The translations under genes and the position numbers were made by a program. A stretch of DNA of 64,000 nucleotides, taken from contig NC_135136.1 of the NCBI RefSeq assembly GCF_051014445.1, forward strand, positions 40,248,001-40,312,000. The letters are read 5' to 3'. Numbering within the stretch: position 1 is the first letter of the stretch; each line of letters opens with the position of its first letter. The DNA comes from Colletes latitarsis. Its lineage: Eukaryota; Arthropoda; Insecta; Hymenoptera; Colletidae. A model generated the notes under the pieces. The model saw nothing but the letters and a program-made list of their open reading frames with translations, searched no databases and was not told where the DNA came from. Of this stretch, positions 25,938 through 37,072 are shown piece by piece.

Positions 25938-26248
25938 CAGCGTCAGCGTTATTCGTGACAAAAACTTGATACCAGCTACAATGACTGTGTGATGATCTGG
26001 GCAAATCAATACATGCTCAGCACCTGCGCCACTGCTGCACCGTCGTTTGATGCATCAAATGCCATGATTTTCACGAAAGAGTCAGGTTACGAGCTCATAC
26101 ACGTTATCATGAGTGTTACACTATTTGTTAATATTATTAAATATATGCGTGTGCGCGTTATAACGATATGAAAAATATATACCGTGCCGAGTTGCGCGTC
26201 GCAAAATAGAAAACTGATATGCAAGTTTCCAACAAGAAAAAATCTAAC
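25938..26248 (+). other. 3' flank of swm
   Basis: This is presumably the 3' UTR. A short 60-codon frame at 25989-26171 has no recognisable content. The long-TIR element begins immediately downstream. Confidence 0.35.
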
Positions 26249-28401
26249 CAAAGGGTGTAACCGGATAAGATGATCAAAAATGACTCTAAATCAAATTGAA
26301 CTTGTCATGCATCAATCGATGGAGGGCACAGAGAAAAACCTTTGCAATTTTGGCTCTAGTTATAGGATGAAACACAGTTTTTGCTTGATTTGTCTTATTT
26401 ACATCAATCGAAAATTCTGAAAAAAATTAGGTATATTTTAGCCATTGGAATACACACCTGTGAATCTTTTCAGAATTTTTAGCTTCAAAACCGATTTTAA
26501 AAAATAAAAAAAATTTTTGAAATGCCGATTTCTTATAGAAATTACGAAATGTCTACATATTTTTATAGTTTTAGCACCTGGTTAGGATTATTAACATATC
26601 ATTTTTTCAGATTTTTCAAGATGGGGGCACATATTTTAAAAAATCAAAAAGCCGGTTATTTGTTAGATTACTGACGACGTCAATCTTTTGACTATGTTGA
26701 TATTATTATAGTTTTATTAGCTCATTATAATCGTTAACTTGTAATTTTTTCAGATTTTTTAGAAAGGTGCGTCATATTGAAAAAATTAGAAAACCATTAT
26801 TCTTTACCTTTTCCATATCCATACAAGTATCACAATCATACGACTCATATAATTAATTTTTTAAATGGATATTATATCGAATTTTAAATAACGTGCATTT
26901 AGATTATTTTCTACAAAAAAGTTATCCTACTGCTTTAGTCTTCGTTGCTATCATCGTTGATTACAGGATGTGTTTCTTCAATAGCAAAAATTTTGGAGAG
27001 GATTTCTACCAGCAAAGTTTCTTTACCAGTTTCGTTACCAAACGAGAATCATTAATTTCCAATGTGGTTCGTTGATACCGTTTGCCTTAAACAAAAGGCA
27101 TAACTATTTTAAATCTATTGTCTTCCAAATAGTTTATCGCGTCTCGAATATCATCAATTATGATCCATACAGTCTTCTCAAAATAAATATTTGTTTCCTT
27201 GTTTCATGTGATGCATTGATAGTATTACTTATAGAGCTGCAGACTAAGCAATATCTGTGACTTAAGATAAATCTGAAAAGTGGCATTTTAATATATTCAT
27301 ACTCGCTTGCCTGTCTAGAATCATTTCTGTTAAAAATGCAGAATGAATCTTCTTTTGATGGTACAGAATTAGATGATGATTTTCTTGGTGAAGAACATGC
27401 AACACAATCAAATAAAGCTTTTTTTAATACATCATGCGAAGTACTGGACAATGGTACTTCATATTCTTCTGTGTAGATATTTCTTCTGTTTCTATAACAC
27501 TGTCCAATAAACTAAAATCTTTTTCTGTTGTGCTATATCCGCTAGGTATTCCTAGTAAAATTTCAAACAGGAATGCAGAAGTAGAATTGTTCCATCATTC
27601 TTAGTCTTTGAGGAGTATGAATTTTTGTGAAAAAGTACGATTTTTAGCAAAAATGAGATGTTGCATGAAAACTAAAAACTCTTTAACCGTTTGAATGGCA
27701 GGAATAATTTTGAAAAGCGTGTCGAATACTGCCACGCGAGGCGATAACGCTTCATCTGTTTCATATCGAAAAAAAACCAATCAGTAACATTAAATCCTTA
27801 ACGCTCATATGTTTTATGGATTTTCAGTCGAAATTGCACAAACTTTTGTTTTGCCTAAATTCACGTCCTGTGAGCATTGTAATTTTGTTTCGCAATGCTA
27901 GTAGTCTACGCGTATTTTACGTAGTTTTAACTACTTTTGCTAAAATACACGAATGTTAAATGACTGACACCGTCAGTAATATGAAAAATTACCGGTTTTT
28001 GTGATGTTGTTCTGCCCCATTTTGAAAAATTTGACAAATATATATGTTAACAACCAGAACGAGGTGCTTAAACTGTTTGAATGTAAACTTAGTCATTTTA
28101 TAACTTCTATAGCAAATCGGCATTTCAAAATTTTTTTTATTTTTTATTTTAAGTTCAGTTTTGAAGCTAAAAATTTTGAAAATATTCATAGATGTATATT
28201 CTGATGGCTAAAATATTCGTAATTTTTCAAAATTTCGATCGAAGAAAATAAGAGAAATCAAGAAAAAATTGTAAATTGCGATACATCCTAGAACTACCTC
28301 AATCGTGCGGATAGGAAACTGAAACTTTGCAGAATGGGTTTTTTCTCTGTATCCTCCATCGACTGATGCATGGCAAATTTATCTGGTTACGCCTTTTATC
28401 C
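26249..28401. mobile_element. DNA transposon relic with about 430-bp terminal inverted repeats
   Basis: The left end (AAGGGTGTAACCGGATAAG) and the reverse complement of the right end (AAAGGCGTAACCAGATAAA) match. Inverted similarity continues inward to about 26690 on the left and 27958 on the right, including GCATCARTCGATGGAGG, TAGCTTCAAAACYG and AAATGCCGATTT segments. The 1.3-kb interior has only broken open frames on both strands, such as a minus-strand 97-codon frame at 27158-27451 with no recognisable domain. It is probably a decayed or non-autonomous element. The superfamily cannot be called without a database search. Confidence 0.75.
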
Positions 28402-29736
28402 CATTATTTGTAGAATAAAATCGCTATGTTTTGTATGGGAAACATCTTATTCTGAATTCAAAATCCTTTTCTTTCGTGTGTAGAACTGTGAATTGTCTCT
28501 TGTTATTTCTTTCGAGATATATCTATAATAACAGTAGACAGACTTTTAGAATAAGTAGATACTTATAATTTTCAGAAATTTTACAATCGAAAGTGAGGAA
28601 ACTATATTTATAACTTGTAAGATACAAATACAATTTATTATATAATTACTACATAAGATATAGCGTATAACGCTTCGAAATAGTGTAATTTGTTTTTCTT
28701 TTTTACTTTCACTTGATGTACTATTTAAAGTTTGTTCCTGTAATGATGTACAGTGTAATGTATAATTGTCATGATTTCCTTTTATCAAATGTCAATGAAG
28801 CTAAGTTTATTAGAATCGAAAAAGCTTATTCGTGCATAATTTTACACTAGTTGTTTCAATATATACTAAAAACAAAATAATATACCATTGTTACAAACAA
28901 ATTCTTAATTTTCAAGGTAAGTATTAAATTCCGCAATAAATGAAGCACGTATACATTCTACGCGAATTTTAGAGAAAAGAAAATCACAGACTATGTTTCA
29001 ATGCCTTTGGCATTTCATTGTACATATGAATAAACTTATTTGATACATTTTGAAAATAATTTTGAGTAAACTCCTACCCAATAACTCATTAAGTATTACA
29101 TTTTTCAATGATAGATTAAGCTCTAAATTATGTAGATGCATTAAATTCTTTAATTAAATTCTAAAATCTTAATCTACATAAATTTCAAGTTTAAAAACAA
29201 AGACAATTCTCTAGTACATAAAACTATTAATGTACAGATTTTTTGAGTATTGGGATATATGTAAAACATTTTTAAGATACTACCTGTAATGCATTTTAGA
29301 AGAGTACTTTTTTCATAATATATTTCGATATTAGTTTAATGAACAGAGTTTATTCAAGAATTTATTTGTCATATTACAAAAAAATAACTGGAAAATTCTT
29401 TGTATATTCCTGTAAATTTTCTAATCAAATTGACGACTGTAATATACGAACAACTATTTGTTTCTTGTTCCCATAATCTAGCAATACATACTAAAATACT
29501 TTGTAATGTCTCAGAATTAAAATTGTTATAACAAATAACACCTACTTTTAGTCTTATTTTTTAACGAAAATTAGTTGTATATTGAATTTAAAAAGACAGT
29601 ACACATAATATAAGTAACTGAAAAGAAGAATTGATATTAAATGGGAAACAAATAAAATACGCATGCAATTTTAAATGAAAAATAATTATAACAAAATGTA
29701 CACGAATTTATTTAAATTGCTCACATAACATTCACA
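28402..29736. other. AT-rich intergenic sequence 3' of SLC10A7
   Basis: No coding frame or structured repeat is supported. The part next to 29737 is probably the 3' UTR of the minus-strand SLC10A7 gene. Confidence 0.4.
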
Positions 29737-31311
29737 TTATGGGGACAACCAACTAGCTAATAAACTGCCTAACAATAATTGTGCGACTGGTAGTATAGAC
29801 AGTGGCAAATTCACTGCCGGACCATGAGCCGAACCATGGTAAGCACCACGTAAAACCCAGCTGCCAAGACCCACTGACTTGTGTGTAGTTGTAAAAAGTG
29901 CAGCTAATAAGATATTCCGAGGTAACCATCGAGAGCACAAAATCCAACACAAGCAGCTAACAAAGAGTTGTCCCACGCAAGCTTGAACATGAAAGATACT
30001 AATACCATAATGGACTGATATAAATCGTGCACGTCAAGAATATTTTGACATATTTAAATCATATAAATACATGCGACAAAATTGAACAAAAATGTTCACA
30101 ACAATTGACGTTAAACATTTATCCAGTTATATAAGTGTACGTATTAATATAATAAATACTAATAAACTTACCAATTAGTATGCATAATAACACATCACTG
30201 GCTTGTAAAGATGATGCATCTATTGATACAGCATCACAAAACCAGTGATATGCTGTAGCTAATAACAATGCTTGAGAAAACCATGGCGACTTAATTTTAA
30301 AACAAAAATCATACTTTAAAATAGTGAGTTGAATTGCAATACCAATGGCTAGTGGTACAATTGTACTGTAAATGGTTTCTCTGACATTAACACCGACCAA
30401 AGGAGGTGTAGATGCTCCTAACTGTAACAGAAATAATGTACTTTCTGGTTAAAGGAATTTTTATAAAATAGCAGAAGCGCAATTAATAATTTAAATTTTA
30501 GTAATAAATAATAATCGTGCGATTTACCACAAAGTACAGTAATACAGGAGATATGAATAATCCTGCAAAATGAGAAACTAAAGTTATTACAATACTTGTT
30601 GACAAATCTGCTTGTGCCAATCTACATAGAACAAGATTTGTATTCAATGGAGGTGGCATACAGTAAAGTACCTAAAATAAATAAATATATCTACAATTAA
30701 TTATAATCAATTCATCATTTTTACTAATAAGAAACATCTGCAAAGTGTCCTTCCCCACTATACTTAATTTTTGGGTAATTTACAAACATGAAATTTTATC
30801 AAAGTTGTGCATAGAAGGGAGAGAGACACTTTACGTATGTGCCTTGTAAGAGTATCTTTATTTTTATTTATTTACTTCCATTCCCTTTAACATCCATATA
30901 TTAACATCTGCATAAGTCAAGAAACATACTCCAAGCTTCATCAACGAGGGCATTAGGACATAGATAAAGATCATTGTAAATATTAGAAGGGAGTAATTGC
31001 TTAATGTTAAATAGAGAGATTTGGGATCACACAACAACCCTGCTTCTAGGTATGTTAAAGGCACTGCAAAGTATCGAATAATAATATTCCCATTCAAAAC
31101 ACCTACAATGCACAACATAAGAATAATATAAATAATTACACATAATTCTAAACTTAATTATTTTAATATAAATACCGTTTGTTTTCCCCAAGTGTGGTCT
31201 AAGGGATGCAAGTATCATACATAAAAGCATTGATAAAAAATATCCATATCTGTATAAAAGTTCACTTTGCCTTTTCCTTTGCTGACCTTCTTGTGTACAT
31301 TTTGGATACAT
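29737..31311 (-). CDS. SLC10A7: Sodium/bile acid cotransporter 7-like (SLC10A7)
   Basis: Five coding exons on the minus strand join in frame to 333 aa: 31311-31176, 31102-30876, 30671-30528, 30421-30172, 29981-29737. The human protein is about 340 aa. It is a multi-pass membrane protein (about ten hydrophobic segments). Family landmarks include an N-terminal LASLRPHLGKTNG, an NWxLKG-like IWMLKGMEV, the CMPPPLNTN loop and TTHKSVGLG near the C-terminus, where vertebrates have a CSTHKSLTLG-type stretch. SLC10A7 does not carry bile acids; in mammals it influences intracellular calcium and Golgi glycosylation. The acceptor of the last exon (TTCAAG/CTTGCG) has a weak pyrimidine tract but restores the frame exactly. 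An acceptor at 31325-31326, 13 bases before the ATG, implies a separate non-coding first exon further upstream. Confidence 0.9.
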
Positions 31312-32492
31312 TGTCAAGGTGTATCTGTAATAATTAAAATATTTTAACAAATATAAATTATGAAAAAGTAATTTTATCAATGTGATTAAATATAAATAAT
31401 AAAGTAAGTAAGAATGGAATATGATGTATATAATAAAGTAAAATTTAAATATTAATAACAATAAAGAAGATTCAAACCATTTTTGTAAAAATTAGAGTGT
31501 ATTGGCCTGTAAGCATGTTCAGCCAATGCAGCATTTTTTCTGGATTCTTTTTTAGAAATGTTTCATGCAGTCTCCTTTAAAAGATTTTGTGTGTGCACAC
31601 TTGGGTGAAATACTATACATCTAATCCTATTTCAACATGCTCAAAATGTTATAATTAAACAAAGCAAGCATATTTTATAGTTTGTAATACTGCAACAATA
31701 TCTATTAAATATAGTACCTAGAATCATTCTCTTAAAAACTAATCTATACTATATCATTTTACTGCTAAAATCTCTATAAAAGTATTTTACCTAATAATCT
31801 TAGTACAAGATTAAGTAAAAGTTAAAGGATGGATGCACTTAAGGCAAAGCGTTATTTGTAAAACTCTGAATGCAATAAGATATAAAACAATATGTGCTAC
31901 ACATAACATAATTTCTTGTCAGTTATTCTCATCATTGATTGTAAATAAATGAAGATTTGTAGCGTATTTTCTTGGTGACTTAATGCAATTGCAAAAAACT
32001 GTATGAAATATCAGTGCTTTGTGCAAATTTAATTTAATTTTAAATCTTAAAATATAGTTATTTATTATATGTATGTATTTACTCGTTATTGTACATCGAT
32101 AGACGTTTAAATCCGAAAATTTTACAACAATCAAATAAGAAAAATTATCTCGACTAATACGAGAAATAAATGTAAGATTTATATTTGTTACGATTTGGCA
32201 GTATCTCTTACTAAGTACTTGAAAAATATCAAAAATCGATAACTTTTATATAAATGTTTAATTGTTCTAGTCGTTATTGCATTTAATATTTCGACTGCCA
32301 AACATAAGCAACAGTCTGGCAGAGATGTCAGATTGAGCACCGGGTGCACTACTCAACTATGCCAGATCACGCGTACGTGAGCTCGTAGAATTTCGGAAGG
32401 TTGACAAAGAGAAACTGACACATGCTCTCTTTCTTGATTCTCCGAAGAAATCCGAAATAGTTTCGAACCGCCTCGTAGGAGTCAAGAGACCC
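31312..32492. other. Upstream region of SLC10A7
   Basis: The first bases (31312-31324) are 5' leader behind a splice acceptor. The leader's first exon and the promoter should lie in the following kilobase but cannot be pinned down. Sequence is AT-rich to about 32300 and becomes GC-richer before the palindromic array. Confidence 0.35.
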
Positions 32493-32900
32493 GCCCAAGT
32501 TTGTCGTGGAATAGTTTGTTATTTTCAACGATAGATGGCGCTTATTTATCGACCTCAGGCCCCCTGGTGCTAAAACGCCCAAGTTTGTCGTGGAATACTT
32601 CGTTATTTTCAACGCTAGATGGCGCTTATTTATCGACCTCAGGCCCCCTGGTGCTAAAACGCCCAAGTTTGTCGTGGAATAGTTCGTATCATCCACGCTA
32701 GATGGATTTCTCGACAAACTTGGGCGTTTTAACACCAGGGGGCCTGAGGTCGATAAATAAGCGCCATCTAACGTTGAAAATAACGAACTATTCCACGACA
32801 AACTTGGGCGTTTTAGCACCAGGGGGCCTGAGGTCGATAAATAAGCGCCATCTAGCGTTGAAAGCAACAAACTATTCCACGATAAACTTGGGCGTTTTGC
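32493..32900. repeat. Palindromic array of an 84-bp unit
   Basis: GCCCAAGTTTGTCGTGGAAT begins at 32493, 32577 and 32661 (period 84), and inverted copies follow with GCC-side ends near 32725, 32809 and 32893. The result is about three head-to-tail units facing three in the opposite direction around a centre near 32695. Each full unit contains TAGATGGCGCTTATTTATCG and CAGGCCCCCTGGTGCTAAAA. The open frames this creates on both strands (up to 219 codons) are periodic and not genes. Confidence 0.9.
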
Positions 32901-33841
32901 CATCCGGATTTCGAATGTACCCGGAACATTTTCAAAATGCTTGCGGCCTTGGGAAGAGGTGGCATGTATCTTATAGCTAAGGAAATAATGGGGAGAGGAA
33001 AAAAAAAATAAAAATGATGAGAACACATAGAATTCTTTAAATTATATCATTTATTGTCATAGATTAACATTATACAAGGCTTTAATACTTATATATCATG
33101 TCAATAGTTGTCAACGAAGGTCAGCAGTGGTTAGCAGGAGCCTCCAGAGACCAGCAGAGACCAGCAGAGACCAGCAGAGGCCAACGGAGGCTGGCAGAAG
33201 TCAGTAGTAGTTGTTATACGTTGTCAGAAATATAAGCAGTGGTCAGCAATGGTTAACAGAGACCTGTAGGAAAATTCAAAAGTACTTAAAGTATTTTGAT
33301 TTTGAAACATTGTATTAATAATATACATATGTACGCTCATACTTAGGAATAATAAAAAAAAATTTCTTTTTTCTCAATAGTTAAAATATGATGGTGGGAG
33401 GTACTTTGCTTATGTTAGCTTACATAGGTCGGAAAGCAAAAATGCCTGGGCAGTCGAGATTCCAAATCGTAAAATTCGTTTTTGATTTGTAATAAATTTG
33501 TTTGATGCTATACGGAAATGTTACCTAATACTTTTTCGTAGATATCCACAAGCTCTACTTCCAGACTAAATTTCAATGAAATCCGTTAACTATTGTAGAA
33601 GTTACGGCCGTTTGAAAATTAGACCATTTTTATGGGGTTTTTGTCACTTCACGTAATTAAGGAACAACTTTCCGATTAGTCTTGAAATTTCTACATATTC
33701 TACACCAAAATACGCGTTGTTTGCATTTTGAAACATTAAAATCCTTCAATCCGACCGCATTGATTAAAACATTATAATGATTGAAATATATGCATGATTT
33801 TCAGAGAAACATTTTTAACCTCACATTATATTTTTGGTAAA
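32901..33841. repeat. Mixed repeats: minisatellite, dispersed fragment, MITE-related sequence
   Basis: Positions 33120-33200 contain several copies of a 10-base AGAGACCAGC-like motif. Positions 33322-33392 match 19223-19293. From about 33470 the sequence resembles the interior of the TIR element at 7650-8545 (shared AATTRGACCATTTTTATGGGG near 33617 and 8093). No gene is seen. Confidence 0.65.
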
Positions 33842-34165
33842 GAATTTTTTTCTCGAAAATGCGTAGGATTTCGGGGGTATGTCTATTGACCAAAAATGAT
33901 TGTAATTGACCCCCACAACCGAAAATAATTTTTCCCGAACGATTTGAAATTTTTTAATTTCGCCGAAAAATTTGTCTACCTATTGGAATTTTTTTCTCGA
34001 AAGTGCGTAGGATTTCGGGGGTATGTCTATTGACCAAAAATGATTGTAATTGACCCCCACAACTGAAAATAATTTTTCCCGAACGATTTGAAATTTTTTA
34101 ATTTCGCCGAAAAATTTGTCTACCTATTGGAATTTTTTTCTCGAAAGTGCGTAGGATTTCGAGGG
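33842..34165. repeat. 144-bp tandem repeat, about 2.3 copies
   Basis: GAATTTTTTTCTCGAAA starts at 33842, 33986 and 34130, and the copies between them are nearly identical. The unit is the same module found twice in the ANKRD50-like intron element and once each near 1700-1860 and 58880-59010. Confidence 0.85.
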
Positions 34166-37072
34166 TTAGGTCTGGGTTAGATTACTATACATCCTATCGA
34201 AACACATATAATACATAGTCGGGAAGAATTAAACAGGAAAGGAATATATATACTGTCAATTTTCGTATTATTACGTATGCGTGGTTAATAATTTCGATTG
34301 TATATCACCAATATTATGATTCATAGTACAAACTTTTCGTTACGATACCATGAAATTATTAAACCTATAGAAGTTAACAATTAAGTTTATGTACACGTGT
34401 TGAATTATCTATTAAATTTTAGTATAAAGTACATGTTTTATATACCTAAACGATATCTACCATAAATGATACAATTAAGAATAGCTGGACTAGAATTTCT
34501 ATGATTCAAATATCAGCATTTGATATTTATTAGAATTATTACATTACGTAAATTACACGATTAGACAGTATGAATGAATCTTACATTTACATTACTTTAC
34601 AATTGTTTAAAGTATTATTAGTTTTAAAAAAATGTAAAAATAAATAACTAAGAAAATCAGTTCGTTAATTATCATTTATTATAATAATATTAATAATATA
34701 ATATAATAATATTAATAATAATAAGATTAATGAAACAACAGTTCAGAGTGAATGTGAATGTGGCACATTACCACACACTTTAATGCCAGAAATTGGGGTC
34801 TACCCTTTCTGGCACACATTTAAAGACTTACACCGCTCGTTTATCGATTATTCAGATTTTTTCTTACAGAAGTTTGTAACTTTTATACATATCGCGGTTT
34901 ATGACTAAATACATAACATTGGTTGGTAAACAAGGTTATACATAAGTTACAAGATTCAGGAGAAGTAACATTTAATTGCATTACCTTTAACACTTTGATA
35001 ATGCAACAAGAAATTTTTAATATACCTTGTTGAAAGACCAAATTCGTATGGCAACTAAAAAACGCAAGTAGTTTGTATCGCAAACTACAACAAAAATACT
35101 CATAATATTACAAAGTGCTGCCCAGATATTTTCTAAAATTTTTTGTAAGTAGTAATGCAAAGCATTACACATGCTATTACCATTTTAATATAAATATCGA
35201 ATTGCTTCAGTAACGCAAATATAAAAGATCACATATTAGCATGCTCAGCAACACGAAAATGTTAAATAAGGTACATACAAACAAAGGCAGTTTTTTGCCA
35301 GCTAGAAGCCATGATTTTATATAGGGCATCTAATAACTAATTTATACCGCCTTGAAGAACAAGAATATTCATCAAATGTATTTGTATGATACAGATCATC
35401 AAATTCATTACACCGTAATGAACTGTTATTCTTTGAAATTCGTGATCAAGAAATAAAGCTCGTACAAGAAAAAAGTTAAATAGAAAAGTTAATTGATAAT
35501 TTATCCAACATGGAAAATATATGTCTTCAGATGGCTGAAGTGATTGCATGTTTTTTGTGAATTTTATGTTAGTAAATAAAATAAAGAACACCTAATCAAT
35601 AATACCATCTACACTAGAAACGCGGATTATTAAACATCAGTATTTAGTCAATACATATAGTAAAAACACGAGAGAAAATTGTATAATACGAAATCCAGAG
35701 CATGCCAAAAACAATAGGACTAAAAAAAATACTATAAAAATAATTTAAACTTACAACATTTTACGTTCAAAGGGTCACTCTTTAATCACTTATGATTTTA
35801 AGAGTAGTTGTTCTTTCATATAAGGTATACACAGAGTGAAATTGAAATTCTTAGGGCTAGGAAATATGCTTGGATGAAGTGTGTTCTATCATGTCAGCTA
35901 TCAGTTCTAATAAACGAAAAATGATTACCTTTCCATGTCATCAAAAATACATATATACAAACAGGCAGCGAATAATATCAATTTTTCGTTATCATATTAA
36001 AAAATATAACTCCTTAATAGCTACTGAGTTTATATTGTGAAAAAGTATAAAAATTAATCGATATGACATATTTAAAACAGCAGTCTTCTGTCAGAGTACG
36101 AAAATTTGAATAAACGAAAAAGAAAAAATCGTGAATTGAACATTTGACAAAAACCTAAGAGTAACAAACGATGGATAATACAGACGTATTAGTAATTAAA
36201 CACTACACGATATGCAATATTGAACTACTGGTACATGTAAATATTGGTATATAAAAGTACAATGTATTAGTAACAAATAATTTGTTGCAGTCTACTACTA
36301 GCATTCCCAATTATTTACTACAATAATTCTCAAACAAAAATGGAAACACAATGATATGTAAAAACGTTTAACTAGTTAATTACTAACCAATATTAAAAAT
36401 ATTTACTTTACTTTCTTCTGTTTTTAACATTGCGTTTGTTATAATACTGTTGATTGAACTAAAAAATTGGAAATATTATATTATAAATGTATATCGTAAT
36501 TATGCAAAGTAAATACGTAAAAACGTTGCAACAAGAACATTAAAGGCTCATTGTGAAATATGTAGTAAAATTATTCTTGTTTATTTTTTAAAGAATAGTT
36601 TTAAAAATTATATATATACTAAGATAATGATGAACACTGGCAATAATTGTTGGACACTTTCTAACCTTATACATCTACTTGTTATCTTACATTAAAAATC
36701 AAACACAATATACACAGATTAACAGTAATAAACTACTGTATTACCCATCTTTATATTAAAGTTGTAATGAAATGTAAGATATAAATAATTAAGAAATTAC
36801 CTGTTTATAATTTTTTTGTAATTCATACTCATTTTATTAATGTAATATCTTCATCGTGGCAAGAATGATTATACCCATGACTATCATGCAATTTCACTCT
36901 GCATATTTTTTTTTGTATTTCCATATCATCAAATATTGATCATATTTTCACTTATAAATTACAGTTAATTCATATCACAATGTCAAGGCACTTAAAAGAA
37001 TCATTTATTCCTTAAGCACCTTTACCCTCTCCCTTTCATCGTTTAGTCCGACACAAATATAACACAGAACAT
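34166..37072. other. AT-rich region 3' of Wee1
   Basis: No coding frame is supported. A run of ATT/AAT repeats lies at about 34675-34735. The portion near 37072 is the likely 3' UTR of the minus-strand Wee1 gene; its end cannot be fixed because AATAAA-like strings are abundant. Confidence 0.4.

Noticed and set aside
27158..27451. 97-codon minus-strand frame inside the long-TIR element considered as a transposase
   Set aside because: Too short, with no catalytic motif; adjacent frames are broken by stops.
32367..33026. 219-codon minus-strand frame and two plus-strand frames
   Set aside because: They are read straight through the 84-bp palindromic array; the periodic peptide simply mirrors the repeat.
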